This document shows, in pieces, positions 11,962 through 24,195 of a stretch of 64,000 nt of DNA (its first letter is position 1; each line of letters starts with the position of its first letter). The DNA is from Plasmopara viticola (taxonomy: Eukaryota > Oomycota > Peronosporomycetes > Peronosporales > Peronosporaceae), in assembly GCA_001695595.3 (NCBI GenBank), contig MBPM02000065.1, forward strand, positions 124,001-188,000, written 5' to 3'. A program made the translations under genes and the position numbers. A model generated the notes under the pieces. The model was not told the origin of the DNA and ran no database searches. It saw only the letters and a list, made by a program, of their open reading frames with translations.

Positions 11962-12455
11962 TTAAGCCTTGACGCGACGGCTGCGGATAGCCTTCTTCTG
12001 AAGTACACCTGTGGAAAAGCATTCAAATATCAGATTAACATTCAAGGCTGCAAATGACTACAATGGACTAAAATTGACGCACCCTTCTCGACCTTAGCGA
12101 TTGTAGATAAGCGCGACCATTTAGCTAGAGCAGCCTTTTTCAAATCACGGCGATAATAATTGCGTGAAATGTTGGCACGAATAGTGTTCGCACCACCGCG
12201 GGCACCCTTGCGAAGGGGCACGAGGTTCTCGGCCTTTACTGGCTTTTTGTATGCCTTTTCGATCTTGGTGGTAAGTGTCACCTTCTTGTCCTCAAGCGAG
12301 ATATCGACGGCCTTTGTAGAGGCCAAGCCCGAGTACTTGCGGCAGTTACGGTTCATCAAGTTGAACTTTTCGCGAGCAAACTCGTTGCCATTGCGCTTGA
12401 CGAGGAAGGACGAGGTGTTCTTGGTCAGCAGCCACGTAAGGGTATCACTCGACAT
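11962..12455 (-). CDS. RPL28: large-subunit ribosomal protein eL28
   Basis: Cytosolic 60S subunit protein. Exon 1 is 12455-12083 and exon 2 is 12008-11962; the 74-nt intron (donor GTGCGT, acceptor CCACAG) splits a Gly codon. The product is 139 residues, the usual eL28 length. Recognisable parts are the N-terminal MSSDTLTWLLTKNTSSFLVK, the NLMNRNCRKYSGL segment, the basic centre and a C-terminal KKAIRSRRVKA. The start at 12455 is chosen because it matches the family N-terminus. A consensus acceptor (attgttcag) directly precedes the ATG, so a 5'UTR intron of about 70 nt is likely, as is common for ribosomal protein genes. Without splicing, the frame would end in an unrelated tail. Confidence 0.93.
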
Positions 12456-12831
12456 CTGAACAATCAAGGTATCATCAAGCTCTTAGTTTTGTGCACCATG
12501 GCCATTGCCACAGTCACGATACAAACCTTTTCCGCTTCTTCGATGGAAATAATGGGATGGATGGCGCTAATGGCAACAGCAAGCAAAGCGCTCGACCAAT
12601 CGATTTGCCCGTGGGAGGGGCTGAGTTTGGATTGGTCAGAATTCATCGCGTGGATTTTTTTGTACGCGTAAAAGGCAGAATTATTGTTGCTGATTGCTTA
12701 TTAGAGTTGTTCACTTCCTTTAACTGCTCCTTGAGCACTAATGACATTTTAGGTACGTCGGCCTGATCCACATCGCTACACGCTTCATCGTCAGCTTGGT
12801 TTATTGTACCAGATATCTCATGTTAGCTGCT

Positions 12832-13929
12832 CTACAGCATCATGACCTTTTCACCTATAGCAAATCCGTACTTTTCATTAAAAGTTGCAATTTCATCATA
12901 TTTTGATCGACACAGATATAATTTCCGCTCGAGATGGTACATCAATGGTGGCTTGATGTAATGAAACGCCACGCTATCTGGGGCAGCGCTTTCGTCTTGT
13001 GAGCGCAATCCACCAATATCCTTGTGATATTTCACATACCAATTAGCTGGATCAACCCACGTGACATAAACATATTTTGGGTCAAATGCATGCCAGCGAT
13101 CTCGACCACGATGATCTCTTGTATCCCAAACGTAAACGTCATTCCACATCATGCAAAAGGATACGCCGGCGTCTTCTGGTACTGTGCTACTCTCTTTATC
13201 CGACAAGCATGTTACTTCAGGTAATGACTCGACAATCTTGTCGAGAAACAATCGATTCATGGCGTACCCCGCGCCTCCCGAATTGTATAACATTCGATTC
13301 CAACGTAAATGCCACCTAGCCCGCAAAGTTGAATTTTTTACGTAGAAGTCCAGTGTGTTCATGGGCATACTAAAGCGATGTCCAAGTTGCATGGGCTCTC
13401 GATGAAATCGTTGTAAAATCTCTGGTCTTTTTAGATAAGCGCGTAAATTCTCGACTATTACGTACGTGTCGTCGTCGCACTTGTAGAACCAGTCGTAATC
13501 ATGGCGAAAATGATCGTACAAATACCTGAGTGCAGCTCTTGTGCGCAGCCAAAGATGTTCGTGATCAGCGATGATATTAAGTTGCACCACGTCGAAATGA
13601 TGTTCAGCTGAAGTGTTTGCACCCACTACAATCCGATCACTCACGTTGCTGAAAAAAAGAAGGTGGTTACAACGCTGCCCCCACGTCTCTGCTACGGCTT
13701 GAACGCGTGTTTGATGCTGCGATGAATACGTAATTGCGAAACAAAGAATACGTGGATATAAATTCTCGTGATGAATCTGCGCCGGCTCCGGTGTGACCTC
13801 GAGCATTTCGATTACCTGCCGAGCATTTTCGCGATCGAATGCACACAGCTCTTCCTTTGAAGGTGTTGGTGCTGATGATGCTTTAGCGGGCAAGATGAAT
13901 AAGACAAGCAGGAGCGGTAGTAGAAGCAT
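12832..13929 (-). CDS. core-1 beta-1,3-galactosyltransferase-like glycosyltransferase (GT31)
   Basis: Type II membrane or secreted GT31 enzyme resembling C1GALT1, which in animals adds galactose to O-linked GalNAc in the Golgi. The in-frame ATG at 13929 gives 365 residues. An upstream TTG has no ATG before a stop. The N-terminus is a hydrophobic anchor or signal (MLLLPLLLVLFILPAKA). The domain starts YPRILCFAITYSSQ, then TWGQRCNHLLFFSN, and has the metal-binding DDD motif in WFYKCDDDTYV (residues about 152-154). Further conserved blocks are LYNSGGAGYAMN, PEDAGVSFCM and FHYIKPPLMY. The acceptor specificity in an oomycete is unknown. It lies in tandem upstream of RPL28. Intact. Confidence 0.87.
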   Translation of the reverse strand: MLLLPLLLVLFILPAKASSAPTPSKEELCAFDRENARQVIEMLEVTPEPAQIHHENLYPRILCFAITYSSQHQTRVQAVAETWGQRCNHLLFFSNVSDRIVVGANTSAEHHFDVVQLNIIADHEHLWLRTRAALRYLYDHFRHDYDWFYKCDDDTYVIVENLRAYLKRPEILQRFHREPMQLGHRFSMPMNTLDFYVKNSTLRARWHLRWNRMLYNSGGAGYAMNRLFLDKIVESLPEVTCLSDKESSTVPEDAGVSFCMMWNDVYVWDTRDHRGRDRWHAFDPKYVYVTWVDPANWYVKYHKDIGGLRSQDESAAPDSVAFHYIKPPLMYHLERKLYLCRSKYDEIATFNEKYGFAIGEKVMML

Positions 13930-15132
13930 GAGAAGGGTTAAGTGGAATATTTTCCGCAACGGATATCCTACTAATATGAATAATCATTTTTATACTGATG
14001 CTGCATCTACAAGCATACCGGTAGTAATACAAGTATTAATTTCTAAACTTCGCGTGCCAGGCGAAGGAGTTTGAGAAGATAATTAGCGAACGCATAACCC
14101 ACGTCCGCGACGAAACGTCTTCTCAGTGATCGTGGCTAGCTGCAGCTAAGCTGTTTAGTATCAAACCGGCAACGTGTTCGCCGGCCGTAGAGAAGATCCG
14201 AATGGGGTAGAGACATCCCCTTCAGAATTCTCGCCACATCGGGTCGAGACATCCCACTCTGGTGAGAATTCTTAAAAAACAAGTTCGAGCAATACGTCCT
14301 TATTGGAGATTGACAGTGGAATTATGCGGCCACACTCTTCTTCAAACTGCCGTCAAAAATGGAGGCGAAGAAGAAGGGTCATAGCCTGATCGGCTACGAA
14401 ACTTTTTAGCCTCTTGCGCGTTGGACCAGGCCACCTAAAATGCACCTGGGCTCGAATTTTTAGACAGACCAGCCGGTTTTGGTGGTACCACTATAAACGG
14501 ATGTGGACGACAATCTAGCAAGCTTAAAACTTCCCAAGCAAGCAGAAATGACCAACAGGATCCGCCGAGATATAAGAGCGAGACAATCTAGAGCTGCAGC
14601 AGCCGATGAACGAATAAGGCTTGTCTGAATAAACAGATGAGCAAGTGTGTCTCGCAGATTGTGAAGTGCAATCAGCTCATAATTAGATCTTATTCCACCT
14701 GCCACTATTTCTGTTAAGATCCATCTTCTATTCGATTGGGTGCCAGCGTTTGCATGCACACTTGTTCTCAAGGCAACAAAACTTTTGATATCTGATGGTG
14801 AAACAATTCAACAAATTAAAGATAAAAAGAAGATGATTCAATCTTCTTTAAACTCACGTTTTACGTCAAAGCAGAAGTTTGCATGGCAATGTACGTAACT
14901 AGTGGCATTCTACAATCTGAGAGAGTCGTGTGTGACATGAACACGTTTTGTTTTCCATTGCGGAGTAAACGCACAGTCTGCTTTCCAGCGCATTTGTGAC
15001 GAGCTTGCCTAATTGGATGCACTACTTTAGATATAAAAGTTGGCTTACAAGCTAATTATAAGTTGACTGTACAACTATATAAATGGGTGGATTGACAAAT
15101 TATTAAAGGAAATACCAGCGTGAAAAGGAGCC
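13930..15132. other. intergenic stretch without a supported gene
   Basis: No gene could be supported. Two copies of a short motif (agaattctcacc-type, GAGACATCCC) occur near 14208-14270. The 103-codon minus frame at 14460-14771 is unrecognised and low in coding character. Confidence 0.4.
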
Positions 15133-15487
15133 ACATGCTTGATCCGTAGCTTGGAAAAGGTTGGGGTGACGCCCTCCTTCCAAGCGCGGGGGCTAATTGC
15201 TCGCGCGCTTCGGGCAGGTGCTCTCGGGCATCTGCAGGTCTCTAACGAGTCTCACCCTCGACGCGACGGTCTCCAGCACCGGGCGCCACCTGGGCTCTTA
15301 CCAAGTCAGAGATAAACAAACTAATGGAAGACCCTCAAGACCTCGGTGCTGGCTGCACTGCCCGCCGAACGAGACTCGACGTATGCGGACACCACTCTAT
15401 GCCGTGGACTAGTTAGACTGAGCCTAGCACGTGCATAACTTGGCAACGCGATAACGTAATACATTACATTACATGCTTGATCCGTAG
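15133..15487 (+). mobile_element. short LINE-derived retroelement, copy C, with 17-bp target duplication
   Basis: The element spans about 15150-15470. The 17-bp sequence acatgcttgatccgtag is present on both sides, at 15133-15149 and 15471-15487. The copy has the CTTGGAAAAGGTTGGGG head, the same two internal junctions as the other short copies and an ACATTACATT tail. The perfect duplication implies a fairly young insertion by target-primed reverse transcription, with enzymes supplied in trans. Confidence 0.88.
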
Positions 15488-17793
15488 TAATAAAATCTGT
15501 CACGTTTTTAACCATGACATATTGTTTTAGACGAGAGATATAATTTGCTTGTAACATGAAAGAATCTCACGATACAACCGGATTGTCTATAAACGACGCC
15601 GAGCTTTTGCAACAACACGAATGTTCGATGTATTGGACAATATTGGACATTTATGTTAAAAATAAAGCGTTGCTATGTTTATACAAAGCCAATTTTTGAG
15701 CTAGTGCGGATCTTCCGAAAACTGAATAAGCTTGTTGGACTTACACGGGGTTGGTAAATGAGCCCTATGTGTGCTGCCTGCAATATGCGTATCTCAATAT
15801 TATAGTAAAACAAATAGAGTCAATTGACGCAAAAATGAATATCAGTAACGATTTGCGTCAAATTAGACCATCTACTTGACGTAATGCTGCATACCCTTAG
15901 TAATTTACTCTTTAAACGGTGAGAAATATCGTACATGACCTTCTCAATTTTCAGCATGCTCAATTACACTACTCCACATTGATCCAAAATTCATGAATTA
16001 TGTCAGCTTTTGATTGCATATATAGTAGTAGTCGGGACTTAGAGAGACAAAGCCGGAAAGGATATGCCGAACAGTAACGCAAGCTCAAATACTTTTCGTT
16101 ACGGGTTGAGCCTCGCATTATCTTGTCGCCCTCAACGCTAGAAGCATTTGGGTTGAAATAAAAGCGACAAATGAAGAGCATTAAGCCTAATGGGAAGTGC
16201 TCTGCTTTGATATTAATTGAATTGAAATACAGACTCTTAGCTTAATTAGATTTTATTGCTCATTCTGTAGTAAAGCTTGCATGAGAAAAAAGTGCTTATG
16301 AGGTTTCACGAGGATACGACAGAAACAAACGAGTAATTATCGCGAGTTATAGCCCATCGCAATAGTCTCAAATAGACTACACGAAGTTGCATTTTATTGT
16401 AGTATCAGTTGTGTCGGCTTTAATTTTAACACTTGAGTAAGTTTAAATTTGTACTCATTTTTGCAGGAGATTTGTTGCATAAAGGCAACACCGTCTATAC
16501 CGCTAAACCTTATACGATTAGCGCCCGAAGTTCTTTATTTTATAAAGTTAGCATGCCGAGCCAACTGATCTTCGCTTTTATTCTATTGTCGGCGATTGCA
16601 TTGCGATGAGGCTACAATCTAGTCGTTGCAGAGATGAGCGCGTATATGTCGTTTCTCTCAAAGTCAGAAGCTCCAGTTACCAGTTAAAATTGATCAGATC
16701 TGCATAGATCTAGTTCGTCGTAGTAGTCTGCATTGTCATAGCGTTGGCTCTACTTATTCTTGACATTTGGCAAGATTGTCCATCGACATGGCTCTCAAAT
16801 TAGCTGGCGCGCGCCGTCAAAACGGAATGATAACAAACTTCTTGCACTCAATCCTATCATGCTGATTTCGCTAAAAAAAACCTTTGACAATCAAATGTCT
16901 CGTGTCCACACTAGCCAGTAGGTGAAATTTAGAAGAATAAGACCGTCTTATCCTCTATCAGGCGTTGATTTCGCAATCACAACATCCAGCCAAATTATCT
17001 CCATGATAACGCTTACCGCAAATATATCCTTTTGCTTCATCCGACCGTATGTAACACCGTGGCAATTGCTGTAGACTTGCTTTCTTGAATCGATCCATTT
17101 AAAAATGTACTGTTCATTTGTTTGTAAAGTGACATTTGGTGCGGTCATTCCTATTATATCGTCCTCGCCTCTGGCGTACATTATTATCTTTAATGGCTAT
17201 AGCGATAAAGAAGCAGCCTAGCTTCAAGTTTGTTGTGCAGTCCGATTACTCCGATCTGCCGAAGTATGGTCGAGCGTCGTGTCAATACCTTAACAGATCG
17301 AATAATTAATATCTTGGAACATGCAGACAATATCTGCTAAAGAGCCGAGGCTCCTAAATTGTCGCACTGTATCCACTCTCTGGGTTCAAAATTTCGAGTG
17401 GTAAATGTTATGTGTAGTCATCATCTTGCACCAGCGCAGCCGAAATTTAGGACTTCTTTGTGTAGACTACTACTACGGTGGCCGATATCAATTAAATCGC
17501 CGTGGCACTGGAGTGGTCGTGATCTCGTGTATCATCTACTTAATAAAGTATGAGATTGATACAATTTGCCAGCGTACCCGAATCAATTTGATCTAATGTA
17601 TAGCTTTTTTGTTTAACATTTAATTAAACCACCATGCGTAGTTCACGCATTGATTGCGCTGTGTTCGACAAATTTACAGCAGCCGTTAAGACTGCCAAGG
17701 AAATAATACATTGGTTGTAACATTCACAGAAATGCCACAGACATGGCAGATCGATCAGCTTCTCGAGATCTTATCAAATTTTTACTAGTGAGG
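15488..17793. other. AT-rich stretch without a supported gene
   Basis: Only short frames are present. A 77-codon minus frame at 16948-17181 looks moderately protein-like (EQYIFKWIDSRKQVYSN) but has no recognised domain or start context. Nothing else could be supported. Confidence 0.4.
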
Positions 17794-18187
17794 TCAATAG
17801 AGACGCACAGTTCTGCTGTGAAAATCTGTTCGTGGCCTAAGTAAACTTCCATTATTTGTGAATGACTGTCGTGCGTAGACCCGCATCATCTGAAATTAAT
17901 TTACGCATTACGCTGAGCGTATCGATGCTGCACAAGAACAACTCACGGTCGATCTGACAGCGGTGAATTCAGCTGCGTGTGCTGGTTTGGCGTGGTGGTT
18001 GATAGTGCCCTAAATTACAAAAGCAGGTTATGCCGACCCGATGCGCTGCGAATTTTCTGTCAAGCAGAAGCACTCTCGTCATACTCACGCCCGATGACAC
18101 GCCGGGTGTAAAGCTCAGACTTTGATCGTCCATGTCGTGGTCAAAAGACAGACGACTTAAGTCTTGCCGCGGATTTGGAAATAGGCG
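17794..18187 (-). CDS. last three exons of an unidentified gene
   Basis: Three consecutive open segments, 18187-18089, 18009-17947 and 17889-17794, join in phase 0. They use consensus donors GTGAGT (twice) and acceptors TTGCAG, AATTTAG and TTTCAG, and end in TGA. The 85-residue joined tail includes PRQDLSRLSFDHDMDDQS, FTPGVSSGGTINHH and RQSFTNNGSLLRPRTDF. The consistent phases and splice sites argue for a real gene or a recent relic. The 5' exons could not be found upstream and no family is recognised. Confidence 0.35.
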
Positions 18188-19493
18188 CTGCAAGAGTGCA
18201 CCAGCTTAGACCAAAACTCATTTGCCTTTCGACTAGATAGTTTATTAGTGCGCCCTGACACGAATGAAAGCTATGAAATCTTGTGCTGAAAAAAGTTAGG
18301 ATGATTTGTTGCAGTAAGCAGCAACGCGTTATTGACGTAGGTCAAAAGGTTGACATGCCAAGATGCTACACTTTTATCGAAAGCTTTGATTCGTCGAAAC
18401 TTGTAGCCCCTAACGCATTCTCTATAGTTGCTGTCGAATTCCATCAAGGCACACCCAACGGTTAGTCGCTTGAATAACAGACGATGTGAAAAAGCTTTGA
18501 GTCTTTTAATAGCGACGAAGTTGGAGCCCATATTAAATTGCCATCGCGGCATTTGATGATGACAACTTGCTTTGGTAGGAGTGAGAGCAGCTAGATTACT
18601 TAAGCATTAGTTACAATATACTTGTTGCACACATACATGACCCAAGCACAAGTCGTTGACGCAATCTAATCGGACATTTAAAAACTAGCCATGTAGATAG
18701 GGAGGTCAAGTCGGATCAGTACATGACAAGTACAGCTCCCAAAAGAAGTTGCTCAAGTCTCGGGATTTAACTTTTGTGTGCCGGTCATCGGCGACGTGAA
18801 GGCCAGCAATTTTTAGTCTTAGATTACCAATTTCAGTGGTGGCATTTTTAATGTGCCTTGACCATAAAGGACCTGGAAGATCGGGCTCCCGCTCAGAACT
18901 CTGGACTTCCATTGCAGTCAGTAGGACGGCCCGTATCTTACAAACACGAAACACGACTTTTTTGCGCTTTCGGCCCGAGAAAGCTTTGAAGGTTTCATGA
19001 CTCAGCATAAGAATTGTGTTCGGCACACATACTCGCGATAACAAGACTTTATGCACCAGAAGCACGACAATGAAAGACCCATCTTGACGCTACGACCACG
19101 ACCACCGCCCTAAGTACCTCTGCACTGGGAGCCATGCACCGTAGCCTCGTTGATATCCATTGGCTCCTGCATGAAAACATGGTTTGCTAAAGTTAGGACT
19201 TATGATGCTAATCTTTTGCTTCGTTAAAATTCACGAAGCAAGATGACACGTCTTCGAACGAAGTCGCGCATCAACGACTTGCCTTTCTCAAGCGCAAGAA
19301 TATCATACAAAAAGTTGATTTGATCGTAACGATTGGTACGGATATGTATCTACGGGGTGGACTACTTGGTGCATGGACTTGCGCACACTCACAGCCCCAT
19401 CTTTTTTTTTGAATCGGACAAGGCATGGATTAAAAACTTGATCGACAAATTAGTGTCAGCTGAGCAATTAGACACTAAAATTAACCTTGACAT

Positions 19494-19889
19494 CTAATTA
19501 AGGTCATGACGCGCATGCTGCATGGATCTTGTTGCGTTGCTAAGCCAAGGTCTTCTACCTTGGGGATAGCAAAGTTTTGTTAGGGTGCCTTTTGCCATTG
19601 GTAGAGATAGTGAGAGAGACTGCCGAAACCCAGTACAAGCGACGACATTGATCGAGTAAGGTCCAGCAAGTATTTGTAAGCAAGACAGTACATCAGTCAA
19701 TGGTACTGTAACATCCTCATCTTCTCCATAGCGATTAAATGCTAAAATGTGAATTGCTATTGCTGCTGTCAAGTATCCTTGCAAATTTGTGCACAAGAAA
19801 TATGAAAAGGCCGTTATCATCACTAAAGCATTTTGCAGTGCGGAAAATAACATCTGATTAGTTCGAAACGAGATAAATTCTTTTATTTC
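19494..19889 (-). CDS. hypothetical hydrophobic exon, partial gene
   Basis: An open frame follows a good splice acceptor (gctttcacag, ending at 19890). It encodes EIKEFISFRTNQMLFSALQN, then two hydrophobic stretches (LVMITAFSYFLCTNL and YLTAAIAIHILAF) that could be membrane segments, and then VPLTDVLSCLQILAGPYSIN. A donor is possible near CCCCAAG-GTAGAAG (around 19550). The upstream exons are not found and the family is not recognised. The frame at 18706-19065 on the same strand might be a further part of it. Confidence 0.3.
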   Translation of the reverse strand, partial: EIKEFISFRTNQMLFSALQNALVMITAFSYFLCTNLQGYLTAAIAIHILAFNRYGEDEDVTVPLTDVLSCLQILAGPYSINVVACTGFRQSLSLSLPMAKGTLTKLCYPQGRRPWLSNATRSMQHARHDLN

Positions 19890-20268
19890 CTGTGAAAGCA
19901 TTCATGTGCTTACTTGGCTTACTCCAGTGTAAAACATATGCCATAACTCGAGCCTGCGAGTGTTCTACACGAACACAATTTTCCGTAGTCAGGCTTTCGT
20001 TTTACCGACGCACTCACAAATGTCAAATGGTACGATCCGTTTGTGATACCCATAGTTTAGTTACTCAAAACCACAAAGAATATTAGGTGTTTTGGCAACC
20101 GAATTTTCGGGCCATAATTGCATAATTCACTAATAATCGAAAATTTTGCAAAATCTAGAGCAGCTGACTTGCCAAAAAGCGTTAAGGCCAACGTTGAGGA
20201 GCTGCGCGTCCATCGTCCGAGTTGGTACACAACACCACAGAGCGCTATCAGTTTACCAGTCTTGTACA

Positions 20269-23029
20269 ATGGCAGAAAAGGGCGCGAACAACGTGGGTGT
20301 TACGCTATACCAGGCAGACTACGAGGCCGTGGAAATGGTGACAGATCAGGGCAAGGAGATCCTCCAACAGTAAATTCACTCAATTTGTTTCAAATATTGC
20401 AGCTTTCGGGCTAATAGCTTACTTTCATGTATATAGAGAATTTACAGAGGCTCAGCTTTTTTTGCACTCGATTCAAGAGCTTGAGCGTGTGCGCACGGAA
20501 CACAAGAAGAAAAAACAAAAGACGAAGAACGTGCCCGAAAATCAGATCGATAAGATCAAGATTGAAGACGCTATCGAGCCAATCGACCATAATGATCGTG
20601 TAGAGGAGCAAGAGGAGACAGCAGAAGATGCAAACGAAGAGGACGATGTCATTGACCCGAGAATTTACTACCGCCCGATGGTGGCGGAGCTGCAAGCGGC
20701 AGTTGCAGAACTGCATCAGCTTATCAATTCTATCGATTTGATTCGGCGTCGCGATTTTTTGGAGGAAATGCGCTGTATTCGAGAAAATACGGCGCCCAAG
20801 AGAGAGGAACTCGAACATGTGGTGGAGGCAAAAAGAGCACAGGTGAAGGAAAGTGGCACAATTTTGCTGGATGGTGTTGAAGCGCTGGCAAAGACGGTAG
20901 AGAAGGAAAGCGTGTTTTTTCAGGGTATCACGCAGATGCTGCGCAAATGGAAAATCTGCGCACCCATTCATGGAAACATTCCCAAGCCGTTCCGTGCGGG
21001 CGAGCCTCTGGCAGTGGATTGCAGCTACAGCAGCGGTTAGTGTCTCTGTTCATAGAGTTTAGTGGGTGGGCGATTTGATAGAGTGCATCGTCATTGTGTT
21101 TTAATAGCGGGGTCGTTGTTCGTGCCGCAGACTCGGTCGATCGCTGATCTCGCGTATGCCGAGGTATATTTTACCTGCGACAAATGTAGATATATTTATT
21201 AGGTGATGTTGTGCTTTTGTTGCTAGCTAAGTCGCACTGAAAAGGGACTTGTTCGCGTGAAGACTCCTGAGGATTTTCTTGCTCGCACGATTCAGGTAAA
21301 AAAGCAAGTGATCATTTTTTAACCGTGCGAATTTTACTCATGTTTTGGTTACTTGACACAGCTTACACTGGAAGCTAAGGATACGGGAAAGCAAGGAACG
21401 TACACATTACCATCACCACCTCTTGTTAACATGTACGATCGTGCTGCCGTGTGCACACATGAAAAGGGCAACAGTACTGAATCAGAGGATCTGTTTTTCG
21501 AGTGCAGGACTTTATCAGAGATGGATGAGTTAAGCAATACACCTGAGGACTTGAAGGTGTTGGAGGAGCGCAACGTGTCACTTCTGAAGGCCGTCCAGTT
21601 TTCTGTGTTCTGTGAAGAATTATTTCACACACTGATGAAGGAAGCGCTTCAAAATTCGTCAAAATGGACAGACACAGTCTACAATATCAGCAATTATACT
21701 GTCAAGAAGCATGGCAGGGACGAGAGTTTATCAGGAGACACGCAAATATCGGTTTTGCAAGTGTTGGATGATGAAATTCGGCTACGCGTTAATGAGCGAT
21801 ATCAGCTGACTATAAAACTTGTAGACGTTAAAAGTTTGCTAAAAAGAAACGATGGGACTACGAAAAGAGACTTTGGGGTCACAGAGGCGGTAATTGGAGA
21901 GCAGTCAGATCGCACAAGCGTGAAAGAAGAGCTGCAAATAGATGAAGCTCTGGCATCGACAAGCAGCCCAAGCAAGCCTCGACGTGCGGCCTCCATTTCT
22001 TATGAAACTGCTGCTGACAGTGACGAAGCCTTTTTAACACAGACTTGCCGGTATACAATTTTGCTGCTGCAGCAAGAAATTCGGACCCGTCACGGTCGAA
22101 AAGATATTTCCCGGGCATTGTTGTATACTGGCTTGGATCTTCTGACAACCGGTGGAGGTGGTATCAGCTCTAGCAACTCGGGTGCTGGAATGGGCCATGC
22201 GACTGAGATAGACAAGCTCGATAGTACTCCGGGAACCCTGGCAACAGTTTTAAAAGTGCTCGCACATACCTTGCTCAAAAATGAGGTGACTCGGTACTTG
22301 GATGGGTTTTCTTCGGTGCTTGCTTTACAAAAGCTTCAGACATCATCATCGGGTCGTGTTTTGGACGATGGTTTGCTGCAACCTATTTGTGATTCGGTAC
22401 GCGGCATATATGTGAGCCCTCGGTGGAAAACGTGCGCATTTGATTCGACTTTGTCAGCCTTTGATTTGAATATCGGGAAAAACTTTTCTACTGAGGTACT
22501 CATTTCCGGAGCGCGACTTCTTCTTCAGACAGGCATTGCATCCAAACGCGAGTTGTTGGGTGTGGAAGGACTTCGCGAGTTTGTGGAGACAACTCTTTGC
22601 TCTCAAGTGGTTTTAGCATTGCATCACGATGCCGTGTCTTTCGGCGTTAAACAGAGTTTGATGAACCTCGACTGTTCTAGCGTCCGCCTCGTAGTCACAG
22701 GTGAATGGGACGGCAGTTGCATTGGTGAAGGCCGTGTGTCCGATGCACGGGTAGTTGGCTCGATCTTTTTAGTGCCATACTTTGCTTCTGATGGAAGTTT
22801 GGCCATTAACTGTTTGCTGCAATCTGTCGATGCGAGCAAGCTAGCACCTGTACAAGCTACATTGTGCCGCTCTGCAGCTGGAGAGGTGCACAAGGTGAAG
22901 TGGAAGAGAATACCTGGTTCTAGCGACGCGGGTAAGATGCTCTGGCTTATGCAAAAGACTGGCGTGTTACCGGAGCCGTTTAAAGTGTCGACTAAATCTA
23001 AGGCAGTATTGCTATCTAATGGCAACTAA
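20269..23029 (+). CDS. MED17: Mediator complex subunit 17
   Basis: Head-module subunit of Mediator, which bridges transcription factors and RNA polymerase II in the nucleus. Model: exons 20269-20369, 20437-21035, 21108-21163, 21227-21295 and 21362-23029, giving 830 residues. The four introns are 63-72 nt with GT-AG ends. Hallmarks are the acidic region after the N-terminus, a helix with ESGTILLDGVEALAKTVEKE, the conserved SAGSLF motif (restored exactly by splicing exons 2 and 3) and AVQFSVFCEELFHTLMKEAL. The C-terminal half lacks simple motifs but matches the family in length and order. The ATG at 20269 is the first in frame after upstream stops. The gene is convergent with the P5CR gene, 151 bp away. 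Intact. Confidence 0.85.
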
Positions 23030-23180
23030 TGGTAGTCGTGCACAATAATACCAATATGCTTTTCAGTAGAAGGACGTCTAACGCCTTTGAAGTAGGCAGG
23101 CATCTACACAACACCAGTATCTTGATCTGCTTATGGGCCCCAATGTGTCAACCTAGAAGTAGATTAAGTGCATCAAAACC

Positions 23181-24076
23181 CTAGCTGCGGCCAGGACGCG
23201 GGGCGGGGTCAGTCCCTGATAACCGTTTGAAGATGGCGTCCAGTTGATCTGCTACAAGGTCGTAGCCGCCGTTTCCCTGCAGTGCGCGGTGCACTTGCTC
23301 ATTCAGCCCACCAGGCGTAGCAGCCTCATTGGCCATTTCACCAAAGTTTTCCTTCGACTCGGCGCCAGCCGTAGCCAACGCGGAAAAGAATGACGCAATG
23401 AATTCTCGCGATGCATGATCCCCTGATGGTAACATCACACGATAGCAATTAGTACGAAGCCACCTTTTTTTTCAGCTTCTAATAAAGAGTAGCACATACC
23501 GACACCGTTGTTGACACACCACTTTTGCGTGGTATCGCAAGTGGCGTAGAAAAAAGAGATAAGGGCAGTGATGCCTGTAAGCTTGGTAATCTCGGCTTCT
23601 TGCGCCACCATGACAGGCGTACCAATTTGTGCAAATAGATCGCGAGCATAGGCATTGTCAGGATATGCCAGGATGGGACCCGAACGATTGGCAGCGGCGG
23701 GCAGTGGCACGGAGCGCACGACGCTCTCGGTAGGCAGCTTGACGAGCTGCAACAACTCTTTGTACGGAATAGTGGCCATCATGGACACCACTTTTTTTCC
23801 AGCAAATGAGAGCTTGGGCAACTCCCCGCGCGCTACATCAGGCAACAGCCCGATAAAAATCACGTCGCTCTTGTCCACAATTTCCTGATTAGATGCACTA
23901 ATGCTCACACGGTCCGGGAACTTGTCCCTAAGTGCGTCTGCCTTAGTCTTTGTGCGCGCCGACACGAATACGTGCTTGGGCTTCCATCCATTCTCACTGC
24001 AGAAGCCCGAGAAAACAGCCGAGCCGATCTTGCCTGTGCCAAGTAGACCCAGAATTGTGTCGGGGGAAGGCACCAT
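23181..24076 (-). CDS. pyrroline-5-carboxylate reductase
   Basis: NAD(P)H-dependent last step of proline synthesis. Exons 24076-23500 and 23422-23181, separated by a 77-nt intron (donor GTATGT, acceptor CATCAG) that splits a Gly codon. The product is 272 residues, the usual length. The N-terminal Rossmann motif GLLGTGKIGSAVFSG is visible, followed by VIFIGLLPDVARGEL, then VVRSVPLPAAANRSG (the family has RxMPN here, so the Leu-Pro variant is slightly unusual). The C-terminal dimer domain has AATPGGLNEQ, matching the P5CR signature. Without splicing, the frame stops after a nonsense tail at 23438. Intact. Confidence 0.92.
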
Positions 24077-24195
24077 GGTGTCAAATCGAGTCTCTTGAAA
24101 ATCTTACTTGACATGATTTAAGAGTGACGTGGTCACTATCACAAAAATCAATGTTCACGTAAATCTGTGTCCGACCCCATTCGTGCTGAGTCTAC

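Noticed and set aside
12464..12766. Opposed frames upstream of RPL28
   Set aside because: They probably lie in the RPL28 5' leader and its intron; no domain or start context supports a gene.
20411..20971. Minus-strand 186-codon frame
   Set aside because: Antisense shadow of MED17 exon 2, with no recognisable domain.
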